Notes: generated by a model not told the origin, from the letters alone. 64,000 nt of DNA from SABI01 sp028532915 (GCA_963677225.1 OY781923.1:310001-374000), one strand, 5' to 3'; counted from the first letter of the stretch, positions 7,623-16,790 are shown. Made by a program: numbers and translations.

Positions 7623-8552
7623 ATGATTGATACTCTGCTGCCGGTTCTGCCGGTGGTGCTTTTGTTTGTTGCAGGTTTCGCATTACAGAAGATCAACTTT
7701 TTCTCATCGGAGGCGATCGTCGGAATCAAAAGGATCGTCTCCGACATAGCGTTGCCTGCGCTCATGTTCAAGGCCTTTTTGTCCATTGAAGCGAGTTCCA
7801 GTTCGATCATCCTTGTTGCTGCGATTTTTCTTACCTGTCTGGTGATGGTCGCTTTGGGAAGATTCATCGCTCCGTTGGTAAAGGTCTCATCTCCCTATTT
7901 TTCCATAATGATGGGCGGTTTCGAGATGGGCATGCTCGGGTATGCGCTCTTTCTTGCCCTGTACGGATCCGAGAATCTCGGAAAGATCGCACTTGTAGAT
8001 CTCGGTCAGGTCCTGTTCGTGTTCTTCGTGCTGATGGCCCTGCTTATCAAAGAGAGAGACGGTGTGCAGAATCCGAAAGTGCTCGTGAAGCAGTTCGTCT
8101 CTTCTCCGGTGATCATCGCCATTCTCAGCGGTCTTATCCTCTCTTTTTTTGCAGACCGGGTTGAAGTAACTCCGCTTCTGCAGTCTCTCTCATCGTTTAT
8201 CGATATGGTCGGATCTCTGACGGTGCCGCTGATCGCGATCAGTATCGGCTATACGATCCATATCGATACGGGCAATCTCGCCCTTTCTGTCAAGACGATA
8301 GTTGTGCGTAAGATCCTCGCACTGATCTTCGTCCTGATTCTCAACTCGCTGATCGTAGAATCGCTGCTGGGTCTCGACAGGATGTACTCCTATGCTATGA
8401 TGGTGATGTTTTTGACACCTCCGCCGTTTGTAATCTCTATTTTCATGAAGCAGTCAGATAAGAAGAATATGGATTATGTGGCGAACACACTCTCTCTTGA
8501 GACTGTGATCTCGATAATCATGATCATCGCCGCTGCGGCTTTATACGTTTAG
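7623..8552 (+). CDS. AEC family permease (auxin efflux carrier type)
   Basis: A 309-residue, strongly hydrophobic protein with about ten membrane segments. It has the two-half layout of AEC transporters: the first half contains KRIVSDIALPALMFKAF and the second GSLTVPLIAISIGYTI. Bacterial members export or import small organic acids such as malate or malonate; the substrate here is unknown. It follows the CBS gene with a 16-bp gap and converges with the Crp/Fnr gene, overlapping its 3' end by 12 bp. Confidence 0.85.
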   Translation: MIDTLLPVLPVVLLFVAGFALQKINFFSSEAIVGIKRIVSDIALPALMFKAFLSIEASSSSIILVAAIFLTCLVMVALGRFIAPLVKVSSPYFSIMMGGFEMGMLGYALFLALYGSENLGKIALVDLGQVLFVFFVLMALLIKERDGVQNPKVLVKQFVSSPVIIAILSGLILSFFADRVEVTPLLQSLSSFIDMVGSLTVPLIAISIGYTIHIDTGNLALSVKTIVVRKILALIFVLILNSLIVESLLGLDRMYSYAMMVMFLTPPPFVISIFMKQSDKKNMDYVANTLSLETVISIIMIIAAAALYV

Positions 8553-9272
8553 TTCGTACTCTCCGCTGCTCAGGGCAATGAGCTTTTCAGTATCGAGAAC
8601 TACCATTTGAAGGCGTTCGGTGAATTCAACGATCTTCTCCTCTTCCAGCTGAGAAAGCTTTCTTGAGAGTGTCTCTCTTGCGACTCCCACATAGTTGGCT
8701 ATTCCTTCCTGCGAAAGGGGAAGATTGACGACGGTCCTGCCGTTCTCCTGTGTCCCATAGGTCTCTGCGAATTCGAGCAGGATTGCGGCGATTCTGATTT
8801 CCGCCTTCTTCTTTCCCGACTGCTGCATCAGCAGTTCGAGACGTTTCATCCTCTTTGCCATTGCTTCGATCAGCTCGAGAGCGACTTTCGGATGTTCTAT
8901 CAGGATATCTTTGAGCTGCTGTTTGCTCAGGATGCATACGTGAGTTTCTTCCAGTGCTTCCACGCAGTAGGGCACTTCATCCTCGGTAAAAAGGAATCTG
9001 GCTCCGAAATAGTCATGGGCAGGGAAGATATAGAGGATCTGCTCCTTACCGTCGCTTGTGATCCTGTAAGCTTTTGCAGATCCTGAATGAATGACAGTGA
9101 ATCCGAGCGGCTGCTGACCTTCCATGACAAGGATCTCCCCCTTCTGATACACTCTGTGACTCATCTTGTCCGTGAGAGATTCAAGCGAGGCATCGTTGAG
9201 GGAGGCGAAAAGAGGTACTTTATGTAAACACCGTTCAGTTGAACAATGGCATGTGAATTGACGTTCTTCCAT
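8541..9272 (-). CDS. Crp/Fnr family regulator with N-terminal cysteine cluster
   Basis: A 243-residue regulator with an N-terminal cyclic-nucleotide-like beta-roll (~20-135), a dimerisation helix (~138-165) and a C-terminal winged helix (~170-235). The N terminus carries Cys8, Cys10 and Cys15 just before the roll (CHCSTERC), and two more Cys occur in YCVEALEETHVC, so an Fnr-like iron-sulfur or redox sensor is plausible. The recognition helix reads VARETLSRKL, with the Arg-Glu-x-x-x-Arg spacing that contacts TGTGA in Crp. ATG 9272 is chosen because the roll starts right after it. The longer in-frame extension would overlap pflB. The gene is divergent from pflB-pflA, its likely target. Confidence 0.88.
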   Translation of the reverse strand: MEERQFTCHCSTERCLHKVPLFASLNDASLESLTDKMSHRVYQKGEILVMEGQQPLGFTVIHSGSAKAYRITSDGKEQILYIFPAHDYFGARFLFTEDEVPYCVEALEETHVCILSKQQLKDILIEHPKVALELIEAMAKRMKRLELLMQQSGKKKAEIRIAAILLEFAETYGTQENGRTVVNLPLSQEGIANYVGVARETLSRKLSQLEEEKIVEFTERLQMVVLDTEKLIALSSGEYELNV

Positions 9273-9279
9273 GTAGAGA

Positions 9280-9285
9280 ACAATA
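9280..9285 (-). promoter_or_regulatory. -10-like element of the Crp/Fnr gene
   Basis: TATTGT on the minus strand ends 7 nt before the ATG at 9272, with TGGAAT 17 bp upstream as a weak -35. With no ribosome binding site at normal spacing, this would give an almost leaderless transcript. Confidence 0.35.
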
Positions 9286-9319
9286 CAACACCTTCTTTGA
9301 TTATTCCATATCGCAAAAG

Positions 9320-9335
9320 TGTGATTTGAATCACA
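9320..9335. promoter_or_regulatory. Crp/Fnr operator upstream of pflB
   Basis: A perfect palindrome TGTGA-N6-TCACA lies between the divergent Crp/Fnr and pflB genes. A -10-like TAGAAC at 9357-9362 predicts a start near 9369, which puts the palindrome centre near -41.5, the class II activator position. The spacing is computed from sequence; activation is inferred. Confidence 0.75.
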
Positions 9336-9385
9336 ACATCTTTTTTTCCTTTGTGGTAGAACGTGGCCATAAGGAGAAACAACAG

Positions 9386-11566
9386 ATGGAAGTAAGAGAT
9401 TATATCCAGCGAAACTATACACCCTATGACGGGGACGAATCATTTTTGGCACCCCCTACAGAGCGTACAGCTGCTCTCTGGGAGAAGGTGAAGGCTCTTT
9501 TGAAGACGGAGCAAAAGAGAGGTGGAATGTATGCGATAGACAATGAGACGATCGCCTCCATCACTTCGCACGATCCGGGATATATTGACCGGGACCTGGA
9601 GACCATCGTGGGGCTTCAGACCGATAAGGCCCTTAAAAGAGCTATCATGCCGTTCGGCGGGATCAGGCTCGTGAAAACTTCATTGAAGGCGTACGGAAAG
9701 GAGCTTCCTTCCAGAGTCGATGATATTTTCACCTACCGCAAGACTCACAATGACGGAGTATTCGATGTTTATACCGATGAGATGAAGAAAGTCAGACACA
9801 GCGGGATCGTTACCGGACTGCCCGATTCGTACGGCAGGGGGCGGATCATCGGTGATTACAGGAAGGTCGCTCTTTTCGGTACGGCTTACCTGATCGAAGA
9901 GAGAGAACAGATCAAGCGTGAAGCTGTCGGCGATGTGATGGATGAAACTCTTATCAGACACAGGGAGGAACTCAGTGAACAGATCCGTGCTCTGAAGGAG
10001 CTGACCGGGATGGCCCGTTCCTATTCGTTCGACATCTCCAAGCCCGCAAAAGATACCAGGGAGGCTCTTCAGTGGATCTATTTCGCCTACCTGGCATCCA
10101 CGAAAGAACAGAATGGTGCGGCAATGTCTCTGGGAAGAGTATCAACTTTCCTCGATATCTACAGTGAAAAAGACCTGAGGGAAAACATCTATACCGAAAG
10201 TGAGATTCAGGAGATGGTCGATCATTTCGTCATGAAGCTGCGGCTCATACGATTTTTAAGGACTCCCGCCTATGATGAACTGTTCAGCGGTGATCCGACC
10301 TGGGTTACAGAGAGTATCGGCGGAATCTCGATTGACGGTCGACATCTGGTTACGAAGATGAGCTACCGATTCCTTCATACTCTCACGAATCTCGGTCCGG
10401 CTCCCGAGCCCAATCTTACCGTTCTCTACAGCGATAAACTGCCCGGGTCCTTCAGACGCTACTGTGCCGCCATGTCGATCAGAACGAGTTCCATCCAGTA
10501 TGAGAATGATGATATCATGAAGGTTCATCACGGTGATGATTACGGTATCGCCTGCTGTGTCTCGGCTATGAGAATCGGAAAGCAGATGCAGTTCTTCGGT
10601 GCACGCGTCAATCTGGCAAAGGCTCTGCTGTATGCGGTCAACGGAGGCAAGGATGAGATAAGCGGAGAGCAGATCGCACCCGAATTCGCCCCTGTCACCT
10701 CCCGGTTCCTTGATTATGATGAAGTGATACGCAAGTTCGAGACGATGTGCGACTGGCTGGCGAAACTCTATGTCGACACTCTCAACGTCATCCACTACAT
10801 GCACGACAAATACAGCTACGAGAGAATTCAGATGGCATTGCATGATGAACATGTGGTAAGAACACTGGCAGGAGGGATAGCAGGCCTTTCGGTCGTCGCA
10901 GACAGTCTATCTGCGATTAAGTATGCGAAGGTGAAGACTATCAGGGATGAGAACAATCTCGTGTACGATTATGAGATCGAAGGTGATTATCCGGCATACG
11001 GGAACAATGATGATCGGGTCGATTCGATAGCGGCATGGATAGTCGAGATGTTCCAGAGCAAACTGACCAGGCATCATACCTACCGCAGCAGCATACCGAC
11101 ACTGTCGGTTCTCACGATCACAAGTAATGTGGTCTACGGGAAGAAGACGGGGAATACTCCTGATGGAAGGAAGAAGGGGGAACCCTTCGCTCCGGGAGCA
11201 AATCCGATGCACAAAAGAGATCACAGCGGTTCTGTCGCATCGATGAAAAGTGTTGCCAAACTTCCCTACGAGAAAGCAGAAGACGGAATCTCTTATACTT
11301 TCAGTATTGTTCCTTCTGCTCTGGGTAAGACTCAGGATGATCAGGTGACGAACCTTGTCACGCTTCTTGACGGCTATGTCATGGAAAAGGGACATCATAT
11401 CAATGTGAATGTTGTCGAAAAGGAACTGTTGCTGGATGCGATGGATCATCCGGAAAAATATCCGCAGTTGACCATCCGTGTGAGCGGTTACGCCGTGAAT
11501 TTTGTAAAACTCACCAGAGAGCAGCAGCTTGATGTGATCAACAGAACGTTCCACAGCGTATTATAA
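9386..11566 (+). CDS. pflB: Pyruvate formate-lyase
   Basis: A 726-residue glycyl-radical enzyme that splits pyruvate with CoA into acetyl-CoA and formate, the key anaerobic pyruvate step. The adjacent catalytic cysteines are Cys390-Cys391 in GIACCVSAMR. The radical glycine is Gly701 in RVSGYAVNF near the C terminus. Length and motif order match true PFL rather than diol dehydratases. ATG 9386 is chosen over an upstream in-frame ATG at 9326 because AAGGAG at 9371-9376 is spaced 9 nt from it and family similarity begins there. pflA follows after 14 bp. The Crp/Fnr palindrome upstream suggests control by oxygen or redox. Confidence 0.96.
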   Translation: MEVRDYIQRNYTPYDGDESFLAPPTERTAALWEKVKALLKTEQKRGGMYAIDNETIASITSHDPGYIDRDLETIVGLQTDKALKRAIMPFGGIRLVKTSLKAYGKELPSRVDDIFTYRKTHNDGVFDVYTDEMKKVRHSGIVTGLPDSYGRGRIIGDYRKVALFGTAYLIEEREQIKREAVGDVMDETLIRHREELSEQIRALKELTGMARSYSFDISKPAKDTREALQWIYFAYLASTKEQNGAAMSLGRVSTFLDIYSEKDLRENIYTESEIQEMVDHFVMKLRLIRFLRTPAYDELFSGDPTWVTESIGGISIDGRHLVTKMSYRFLHTLTNLGPAPEPNLTVLYSDKLPGSFRRYCAAMSIRTSSIQYENDDIMKVHHGDDYGIACCVSAMRIGKQMQFFGARVNLAKALLYAVNGGKDEISGEQIAPEFAPVTSRFLDYDEVIRKFETMCDWLAKLYVDTLNVIHYMHDKYSYERIQMALHDEHVVRTLAGGIAGLSVVADSLSAIKYAKVKTIRDENNLVYDYEIEGDYPAYGNNDDRVDSIAAWIVEMFQSKLTRHHTYRSSIPTLSVLTITSNVVYGKKTGNTPDGRKKGEPFAPGANPMHKRDHSGSVASMKSVAKLPYEKAEDGISYTFSIVPSALGKTQDDQVTNLVTLLDGYVMEKGHHINVNVVEKELLLDAMDHPEKYPQLTIRVSGYAVNFVKLTREQQLDVINRTFHSVL

Positions 11567-11580
11567 GGCAGGAAAAGTAG

Positions 11581-12324
11581 ATGAAAACGGAAGGAAGGAT
11601 TCACTCGGTAGAGACTCTGGCGACGCTCGACGGTCCGGGACTCAGATATGCTCTGTTCATGCAGGGCTGCAAAATGAGATGCAGATATTGTCATAACCCC
11701 GATTCGTGGTCTGTGAACTCGGGGACGGTGAAGACTGTAGATGAAGTGATCGGCGATGTGCTTTCCTATTCTTCCTTCCTGAGAAACGGGGGGCTCACCA
11801 TCAGCGGCGGAGAGCCTCTGCTGCAATCCGATTTTGTTTATGAATTGATAAGGGAAGCTAAACACCATCGTATCCACACTGCAGTCGATACTGCCGGATC
11901 TGTTCCACTTGAGATCTCGAAGAAGGTGTTGGATGAAGTCGATATGGTCCTTCTGGATATCAAGAGCGTAGATAGAGAGGAACATCTCAGACTGACCTGT
12001 CACAGCAGTGATAATACCCTCGATACGCTCAACTATCTCGAATCGATCGGGAAGCGTGTGTGGATACGACATGTTCTCGTTCCCGGCTATACTCTCGATG
12101 AGAAGAAGATTCATGCTCTTGGGCGCTTTCTCGAACAGTACAGCTGTATCGAAACTGTGGATCTTCTTCCGTTCCATCAGCTCGGAGCGTTCAAATGGAA
12201 GGAGCTGGGGATCAGATATGAACTCAAAGATACGAAAGAGGTGAGTATGAGCGAGCTCAACAGTGCACTCGAGATCCTCGGACAGTATAATGTGAATGTG
12301 ACGAGGGCTAAATCTGCCGGCTGA
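11581..12324 (+). CDS. pflA: Pyruvate formate-lyase activating enzyme
   Basis: A 247-residue radical SAM enzyme that abstracts hydrogen from the PFL glycine to create the active radical. The cluster-binding cysteines are Cys30, Cys34 and Cys37 (GCKMRCRYCHNP), followed by the GGL-TISGGEPLLQ SAM-binding block near residue 75 and the VWIRHVLVPG segment. It has normal PflA length and lacks the extra ferredoxin insert found in activases for other glycyl-radical enzymes. It is 14 bp behind pflB in the same operon. Confidence 0.95.
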   Translation: MKTEGRIHSVETLATLDGPGLRYALFMQGCKMRCRYCHNPDSWSVNSGTVKTVDEVIGDVLSYSSFLRNGGLTISGGEPLLQSDFVYELIREAKHHRIHTAVDTAGSVPLEISKKVLDEVDMVLLDIKSVDREEHLRLTCHSSDNTLDTLNYLESIGKRVWIRHVLVPGYTLDEKKIHALGRFLEQYSCIETVDLLPFHQLGAFKWKELGIRYELKDTKEVSMSELNSALEILGQYNVNVTRAKSAG

Positions 12325-12341
12325 AAACGAAGAGAACAGTA

Positions 12342-12369
12342 TTGTTCCTGTCAGTTCCTGTGATATAAT
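12342..12369 (+). promoter_or_regulatory. Promoter of the guanine deaminase-like gene
   Basis: TTGTTC (12342-12347) and a perfect TATAAT (12364-12369) are 16 bp apart, 35 bp upstream of the ATG at 12404. This suggests transcription independent of pflBA. Confidence 0.55.
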
Positions 12370-12403
12370 CTCGTCTGGACTTTTTAGATTGAGAGAGGAC
12401 CTG

Positions 12404-12874
12404 ATGGATAAAAACGAGATTATGAGACTTGCGGCTGCAGAAGCCGAAAAGACGATGAGAGAGAATATCGGAGGACCGTTCGGAGCGGCCATCGTGAAAG
12501 ACGGAAAGCTGATTGCTGTCGCGAGCAACACCGTTTTACGTGACAGCGACCCTTCGGCACATGCTGAAGTGAATGCGATCAGAAAAGCCGGCAGAATCCT
12601 TCAGACCCATGATCTTTCAGGATGTGAGATCTATGCGACAGGATATCCCTGTCCTATGTGTCTTTCGGCGATCATCTGGGCGAACATCAAGAAAGTCTAC
12701 TACGGATGTGAGGCCTGGGAAGCGGAAAAAGCCGGCTTCAGGGATGATATGATCTATGATTATCTTGAGAAAAACAGAAAGGACGAGAATCTTCTGAAAC
12801 TCGATCAGGTAGGCCACGACGATTGCGAACGTCTGTATGAGGAATATACGAAAGAAAAGAAGACTGTGTATTGA
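12404..12874 (+). CDS. Guanine deaminase-like nucleobase deaminase
   Basis: A 156-residue zinc deaminase of the cytidine deaminase-like fold. The zinc site is HAEVNAIR (His and the catalytic Glu) and PCPMCLSAI (two Cys). The C-terminal part, with AGFRDDMIYDYL, resembles the Bacillus GuaD type, which converts guanine to xanthine by domain swapping. tRNA adenosine deaminase (TadA) is less likely because of this tail. ATG 12404 is preferred to an in-frame TTG at 12389 that overlaps the GAGAGAGGA ribosome binding site. It converges on the GntR-type regulator. Confidence 0.82.
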   Translation: MDKNEIMRLAAAEAEKTMRENIGGPFGAAIVKDGKLIAVASNTVLRDSDPSAHAEVNAIRKAGRILQTHDLSGCEIYATGYPCPMCLSAIIWANIKKVYYGCEAWEAEKAGFRDDMIYDYLEKNRKDENLLKLDQVGHDDCERLYEEYTKEKKTVY

Positions 12875-12876
12875 AT

Positions 12877-14019
12877 CTATAGAGATATCGGAGAATCGGG
12901 ATTACTCGATACTCCTTCTTTTAATTCTCCGCTGTATGTGACTGTTCTGCTTGAAAGTGAAAGATCTTTCTCTCTCTCTATCATCATCTTTACTGCCGCC
13001 TTGCCGATCTGTTCCAGCGGTTGCCTTATTGTAGAGATCGACATATCAAACAAATACCCCAAATCATCAAAACTTCCGATCAGAATATCATGTGGAACTG
13101 ATATCCCCAGTTTCCGGAGAGTGGTTATCAGAGAGACTGCCGCACGGTCAATAAGTGTGATGATTCCGTCAGGTTTGTATTTTTTAAGTACCTCTGCGAC
13201 TTCTTCGGTATGTTCCGGTTTGCAGGTTACCATGTAAGCCTCAGTCGGAGGAATCCCGTGATCGAACAGGGCCTCATGGAAGCCCATAAGTCGGAGCTTA
13301 TATGAGTTTTTGGAATACGGCAGAGTAAGAAATAAAATCTTCTTTGCTCCTTTTTCGATCATATGAGAAGTTATGGTATACCCGGCGTGAACATGGTCCA
13401 GACTTACCAGATCATATGAGCTTCTTTGCGGGTATTGAGTGATATCCGCATCTACAAGTACGATTGGTATATTAGCATTGGTAAAGGAGTTTACAATGAA
13501 TGTATTGGCTTCATCTGAGTATTCATTATATTCGAACGGAGCGAAAAATACGCCTTTGATACCGAGTTCTATATAACTGTCGCATATATCCTTTATCTGC
13601 TGCTGCAGATTCGACGCAGAGGGTGAGATATATCCTCCCCAGATAAGAGATGCATTAAGATGTGAAATGCTCTCTGCTATAGAATCAGTGATCGTTTTGA
13701 AGATGAATCCCGGCCCCAAATTGGGGAATATCAGTCCGTATAATGATTGACCGTTGGTCTTTGTGGAGAACTCTCTGGTTGTTTCAATCTCTGCAGGTTG
13801 AGGATTTATAAAAGTTCCCGATCCCTGAATCGTGGAAACGATCTTTTCATTGATGAGCATCCTCAGAGCCTTCTGCAGTGTAGGGCGTGAGCATTTGTAT
13901 GTTTCGGTCAAGATGTATTCCGGAGGAAGCTTTCCTGCCTCCTTGAATTCATCCATAAGGATTCTTTCTTTTAGATCCTCATAGATGAATTCGAATTTTA
14001 ATGGTTTTTTCAATGTCAT
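12877..14019 (-). CDS. GntR-HTH/LacI-sensor hybrid regulator of the polyol operon
   Basis: A 380-residue repressor with a GntR winged helix at residues ~10-75 (LPPEYILTETYKCSRPTLQKAL) followed by a periplasmic-binding-protein-like sugar sensor (~90-370), the architecture of B. subtilis AraR. The sensor shows LacI-type blocks such as LVDADI, DHVHAGYTIT, GFHEALFDHGI and STIRQPLEQIG. It lies divergent from, and surely controls, the ABC/polyol operon at 14270-21859. The intergenic space holds many TTGTAAA half-sites. Its effector is expected to be the sugar or polyol imported by the operon. A good AGGAT site precedes the ATG. Confidence 0.88.
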   Translation of the reverse strand: MTLKKPLKFEFIYEDLKERILMDEFKEAGKLPPEYILTETYKCSRPTLQKALRMLINEKIVSTIQGSGTFINPQPAEIETTREFSTKTNGQSLYGLIFPNLGPGFIFKTITDSIAESISHLNASLIWGGYISPSASNLQQQIKDICDSYIELGIKGVFFAPFEYNEYSDEANTFIVNSFTNANIPIVLVDADITQYPQRSSYDLVSLDHVHAGYTITSHMIEKGAKKILFLTLPYSKNSYKLRLMGFHEALFDHGIPPTEAYMVTCKPEHTEEVAEVLKKYKPDGIITLIDRAAVSLITTLRKLGISVPHDILIGSFDDLGYLFDMSISTIRQPLEQIGKAAVKMMIEREKDLSLSSRTVTYSGELKEGVSSNPDSPISL

Positions 14020-14049
14020 ATATAATCCTGAACTAAATTTATTCTATGC

Positions 14050-14235
14050 TTGTAAAAAAGAGTGTAAACCTTGTTTTATAATTTTACAACAGTTTGACAA
14101 CTTACACTACTTAATTTTACAAATTTATCGATATTTTTATATCTACACAAATTTTGTAAAAAATATTTTGACAAATACGAAAAAGCGTTCTACAGTAAAT
14201 AAAGTAATTTGCAAATAATCTTTTAAATTTGTAAA
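14050..14235. promoter_or_regulatory. Cluster of TTGTAAA half-sites (likely operator region)
   Basis: TTGTAAA occurs at 14050-14056, 14154-14160 and 14229-14235, and its complement TTTACAA at 14083-14089 and 14116-14122. A shorter TGTAAA is at 14063-14068 and the perfect palindrome ATTTGCAAAT at 14207-14216. The sites flank the operon promoter. They are good candidates for binding of the divergent GntR/LacI-hybrid regulator, though the region is AT-rich and some copies may be chance. Confidence 0.45.
14168..14196 (+). promoter_or_regulatory. Promoter of the ABC/polyol operon
   Basis: A perfect TTGACA (14168-14173), a 17-bp spacer and TACAGT (14191-14196). It lies between TTGTAAA half-sites at 14154 and 14229. 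The leader to the first ATG is about 65 nt. Confidence 0.7.
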
Positions 14236-14269
14236 TAAGTAAACATTGAAAACATATAGGGGATCAGCT

Positions 14270-15799
14270 ATGTCTCAGGAAATTCCGATTATTGAATTAC
14301 ACAATATCTCAAAGAAATTCCCCGGAGTGAAGGCTCTCGATAATATGACCTTATCTGCCCGTGAAGGAGAGGTTCATTCCATCTGTGGTGAGAACGGAGC
14401 CGGAAAGTCAACACTCATGAAAATTATCAATGGCATTTACAAGCCCGACAGCGGGGAGATCAAAATCGGGGGGGAAGTAGCAAAAATCAATTCCCCTCTT
14501 GATGCGAAATCCTACGGAATTGCGATGGTCTATCAGGAGTGCGCATATGTTCCTGAAATGACCGTAGCTGAGAGTATGTTCGTAGGAAGTCTGCCTCTGA
14601 ACAGGATCGGAACTGTTGACTGGAAGTATGTCTATGAGCATGCCCAGTATCTTCTAGATAAAGAACAGATGATAAAACCTTCTCAGCTTCCTCATGGGAT
14701 AAAAACTAAATTGAAAGATGTCAGTCTTGCCACTGTTCAGCTGCTCGAGATTACAAAGGCAATCAGTAAAGATGCCAAGATTATTATCATGGATGAGCCC
14801 ACATCATCTTTACCCAATGTAGAGACTGAACTGTTGTTGGAGAAAATCATCGAACTCAAAAAAAGAGGTAAATGTATCCTGTATATCTCTCATAAGATGG
14901 ATGAAATTTTCAAGATTTCCGATACCATTACAATCTTCCGTGACGGTCAGCATATCACAACGAAACCGGCTTCAGATCTGAATATCGATTCAGTTGTTTC
15001 TCTCATGGTAGGCAGAGAACTGGTGAATGATTATCCGAAAGAGAAAATTCAAATCGGCGATATAAAGCTGAATGTAAGGGATCTTCACAAAAAGGGTGTC
15101 TTCAAGAACATCAATTTCAATGTTAAAGCTGGAGAGATTGTCGGGTTCGCGGGACTTGTCGGAGCCGGAAGAACAGAGGTCGCCCTGGCTTTAAGCGGTG
15201 TCGATCCCTACGATGATGGTGTCGTTGAGGTTGACGGTCATCAGGTTACTATCAAAAACGTTCCCGACAGCATCAGAAATAATATCGCAATGGTGTCTGA
15301 AGACAGAAGGAAATACGGGTTGGTTACAGTCAGGAATGTCAGAGAGAATATGGCTCTTCCCAATCTGGATAAATTCATAAGAAATGGCCGCCTTCATAGA
15401 AAAGAGGAAATAGATGCAGTCAACGAGAAATGCGATTCGATGAGAATTAAAACTCCGACGATCGAGACTGTGACAAAGAATCTCAGCGGAGGTAATCAGC
15501 AAAAGGTCGTTCTCGCAAAATGGCTCATACGGGCTGGATCGATCATGATACTTGATGAGCCGACCAGAGGAATCGATGTCGGAGCAAAATTCGAGATCTA
15601 TAAGCTGATGGTGTCGATGGCAAAAGAAGGGAAAGCGATCGTGATGATCTCTTCAGAAATGCCGGAACTTCTCGGAATGTGTGACCGGTTGTATGTCATG
15701 CACGAAGGAGAGATAGTGAAAGAGTTTGACCGATCTGAATTCTCTCAGGAGAAGATCATGCATTATGCGGCGGGAGCTCATAATTTTACCAGAAAATAA
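14270..15799 (+). CDS. Sugar ABC importer, double ATP-binding subunit (RbsA/XylG type)
   Basis: A 509-residue ATPase of the CUT2 family with two fused nucleotide-binding domains. The first has Walker A GENGAGKST (~43-51) and Walker B IIIMDEPTSSL. The second has the degenerate GLVGAGRTE loop in place of Walker A, and LSGGNQQKV with LDEPTRGIDVG. This one-active-site pattern is normal for the family. It energises import by the permease and binding protein encoded next. ATG 14270 is chosen because AGGGGAT sits just upstream; an in-frame TTG at 14246 has none. First gene of the operon. Confidence 0.94.
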   Translation: MSQEIPIIELHNISKKFPGVKALDNMTLSAREGEVHSICGENGAGKSTLMKIINGIYKPDSGEIKIGGEVAKINSPLDAKSYGIAMVYQECAYVPEMTVAESMFVGSLPLNRIGTVDWKYVYEHAQYLLDKEQMIKPSQLPHGIKTKLKDVSLATVQLLEITKAISKDAKIIIMDEPTSSLPNVETELLLEKIIELKKRGKCILYISHKMDEIFKISDTITIFRDGQHITTKPASDLNIDSVVSLMVGRELVNDYPKEKIQIGDIKLNVRDLHKKGVFKNINFNVKAGEIVGFAGLVGAGRTEVALALSGVDPYDDGVVEVDGHQVTIKNVPDSIRNNIAMVSEDRRKYGLVTVRNVRENMALPNLDKFIRNGRLHRKEEIDAVNEKCDSMRIKTPTIETVTKNLSGGNQQKVVLAKWLIRAGSIMILDEPTRGIDVGAKFEIYKLMVSMAKEGKAIVMISSEMPELLGMCDRLYVMHEGEIVKEFDRSEFSQEKIMHYAAGAHNFTRK

Positions 15800-15821
15800 A
15801 AAGGGTGAGGATATAGAGGTT

Positions 15822-16790
15822 ATGAAAACATTGACTAACAGATTTGAACGAGTGAAGTATATTGCTGTAAAGAATAGCATCTATTTGATTTTAGGGGTGA
15901 TTTTCATCATCAGTTCATTATTGAACGAGAACTTTCTGACAGTATTGAATCTGAGAAATGTGTTGAGGCAGATTTCGGTTATAACAATTCTGGCATTTGG
16001 AGAGACTCTACTCATCATAGCAGGGATGATAGACTTGTCGGTTGGTGCTGTGTTCGCAGTAGCCGGGATATTATCTATTACTGTGTTTAAAATCACAGGA
16101 TCCTTATTGTTGGCTTTGATCGTCGGAATATTATCAGGTGTTGTCCTGAATATTATCAGCGGGATGCTTGTCAGTTATTTCAAGACGCCTCCTTTCATAG
16201 CGACACTGGCGTTGATGACAATCGCCAGAGGTTTCGTGCTCTTGATAACCAAAGGGCAGAATATTTATCAGATAGGAAGATTTGTGGAATTCGGGCAGGG
16301 TTCTATCGGGTTTATTCCGACGCCTGTAGTGTTCATGTTTCTGATGCTGATAGTCACCTGGTATATTCTCAATCATACCCGACTTGGTCGTGCCATCTAC
16401 GCCATCGGCGGTAACGAGGAAGCTGCAATGGCTTCTGGTATTCAGGTAGCAAAGACGAAATTTATTGTCTATGTAATCAACGGAGCGTTCGTTGGACTTG
16501 CCGGTGTTCTATTCATGTCCCGCGTGAATGCAGGTCTTCCGAATGCTGGAATAGGGTTCGAGCTGGAAGCACTTACAGTTGCCATTATCGGAGGAACGAG
16601 CTTCTCAGGAGGTATCGGAACTGCAGCCGGGACTCTTGCCGGTGGATTCATCGTCGGGCTGCTCAATAACATCATGAATCTTGTCGGAGTCAATTCTTAC
16701 GTGCAGCAGATCATCAAAGGTGTGATTATCGCTCTTGCAGTTATTTTCGATATGGCGGCTAAAAATAGAAGGGCTAGACCGGAAGAATAA
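15822..16790 (+). CDS. Sugar ABC importer permease (RbsC type)
   Basis: A 322-residue membrane protein with about ten transmembrane segments, typical of CUT2 permeases that act as homodimers. Conserved blocks are GETLLIIAGMIDLSVGA near residue 60, IYAIGGNEEAAMASGI near 205 (the loop that contacts the ATPase) and IIGGTSFSGGIGT near 265. ATG 15822 follows an AGAGG site. The longer in-frame reading upstream overlaps the ATPase gene and lacks similarity. The gap to the ATPase stop is 22 bp. Confidence 0.92.
   Translation: MKTLTNRFERVKYIAVKNSIYLILGVIFIISSLLNENFLTVLNLRNVLRQISVITILAFGETLLIIAGMIDLSVGAVFAVAGILSITVFKITGSLLLALIVGILSGVVLNIISGMLVSYFKTPPFIATLALMTIARGFVLLITKGQNIYQIGRFVEFGQGSIGFIPTPVVFMFLMLIVTWYILNHTRLGRAIYAIGGNEEAAMASGIQVAKTKFIVYVINGAFVGLAGVLFMSRVNAGLPNAGIGFELEALTVAIIGGTSFSGGIGTAAGTLAGGFIVGLLNNIMNLVGVNSYVQQIIKGVIIALAVIFDMAAKNRRARPEE

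Noticed and set aside
9326..9385. Upstream in-frame start for pflB (ATG 9326)
   Set aside because: It would place the start inside the Crp/Fnr operator region and lacks a ribosome binding site. AAGGAG precedes the ATG at 9386.
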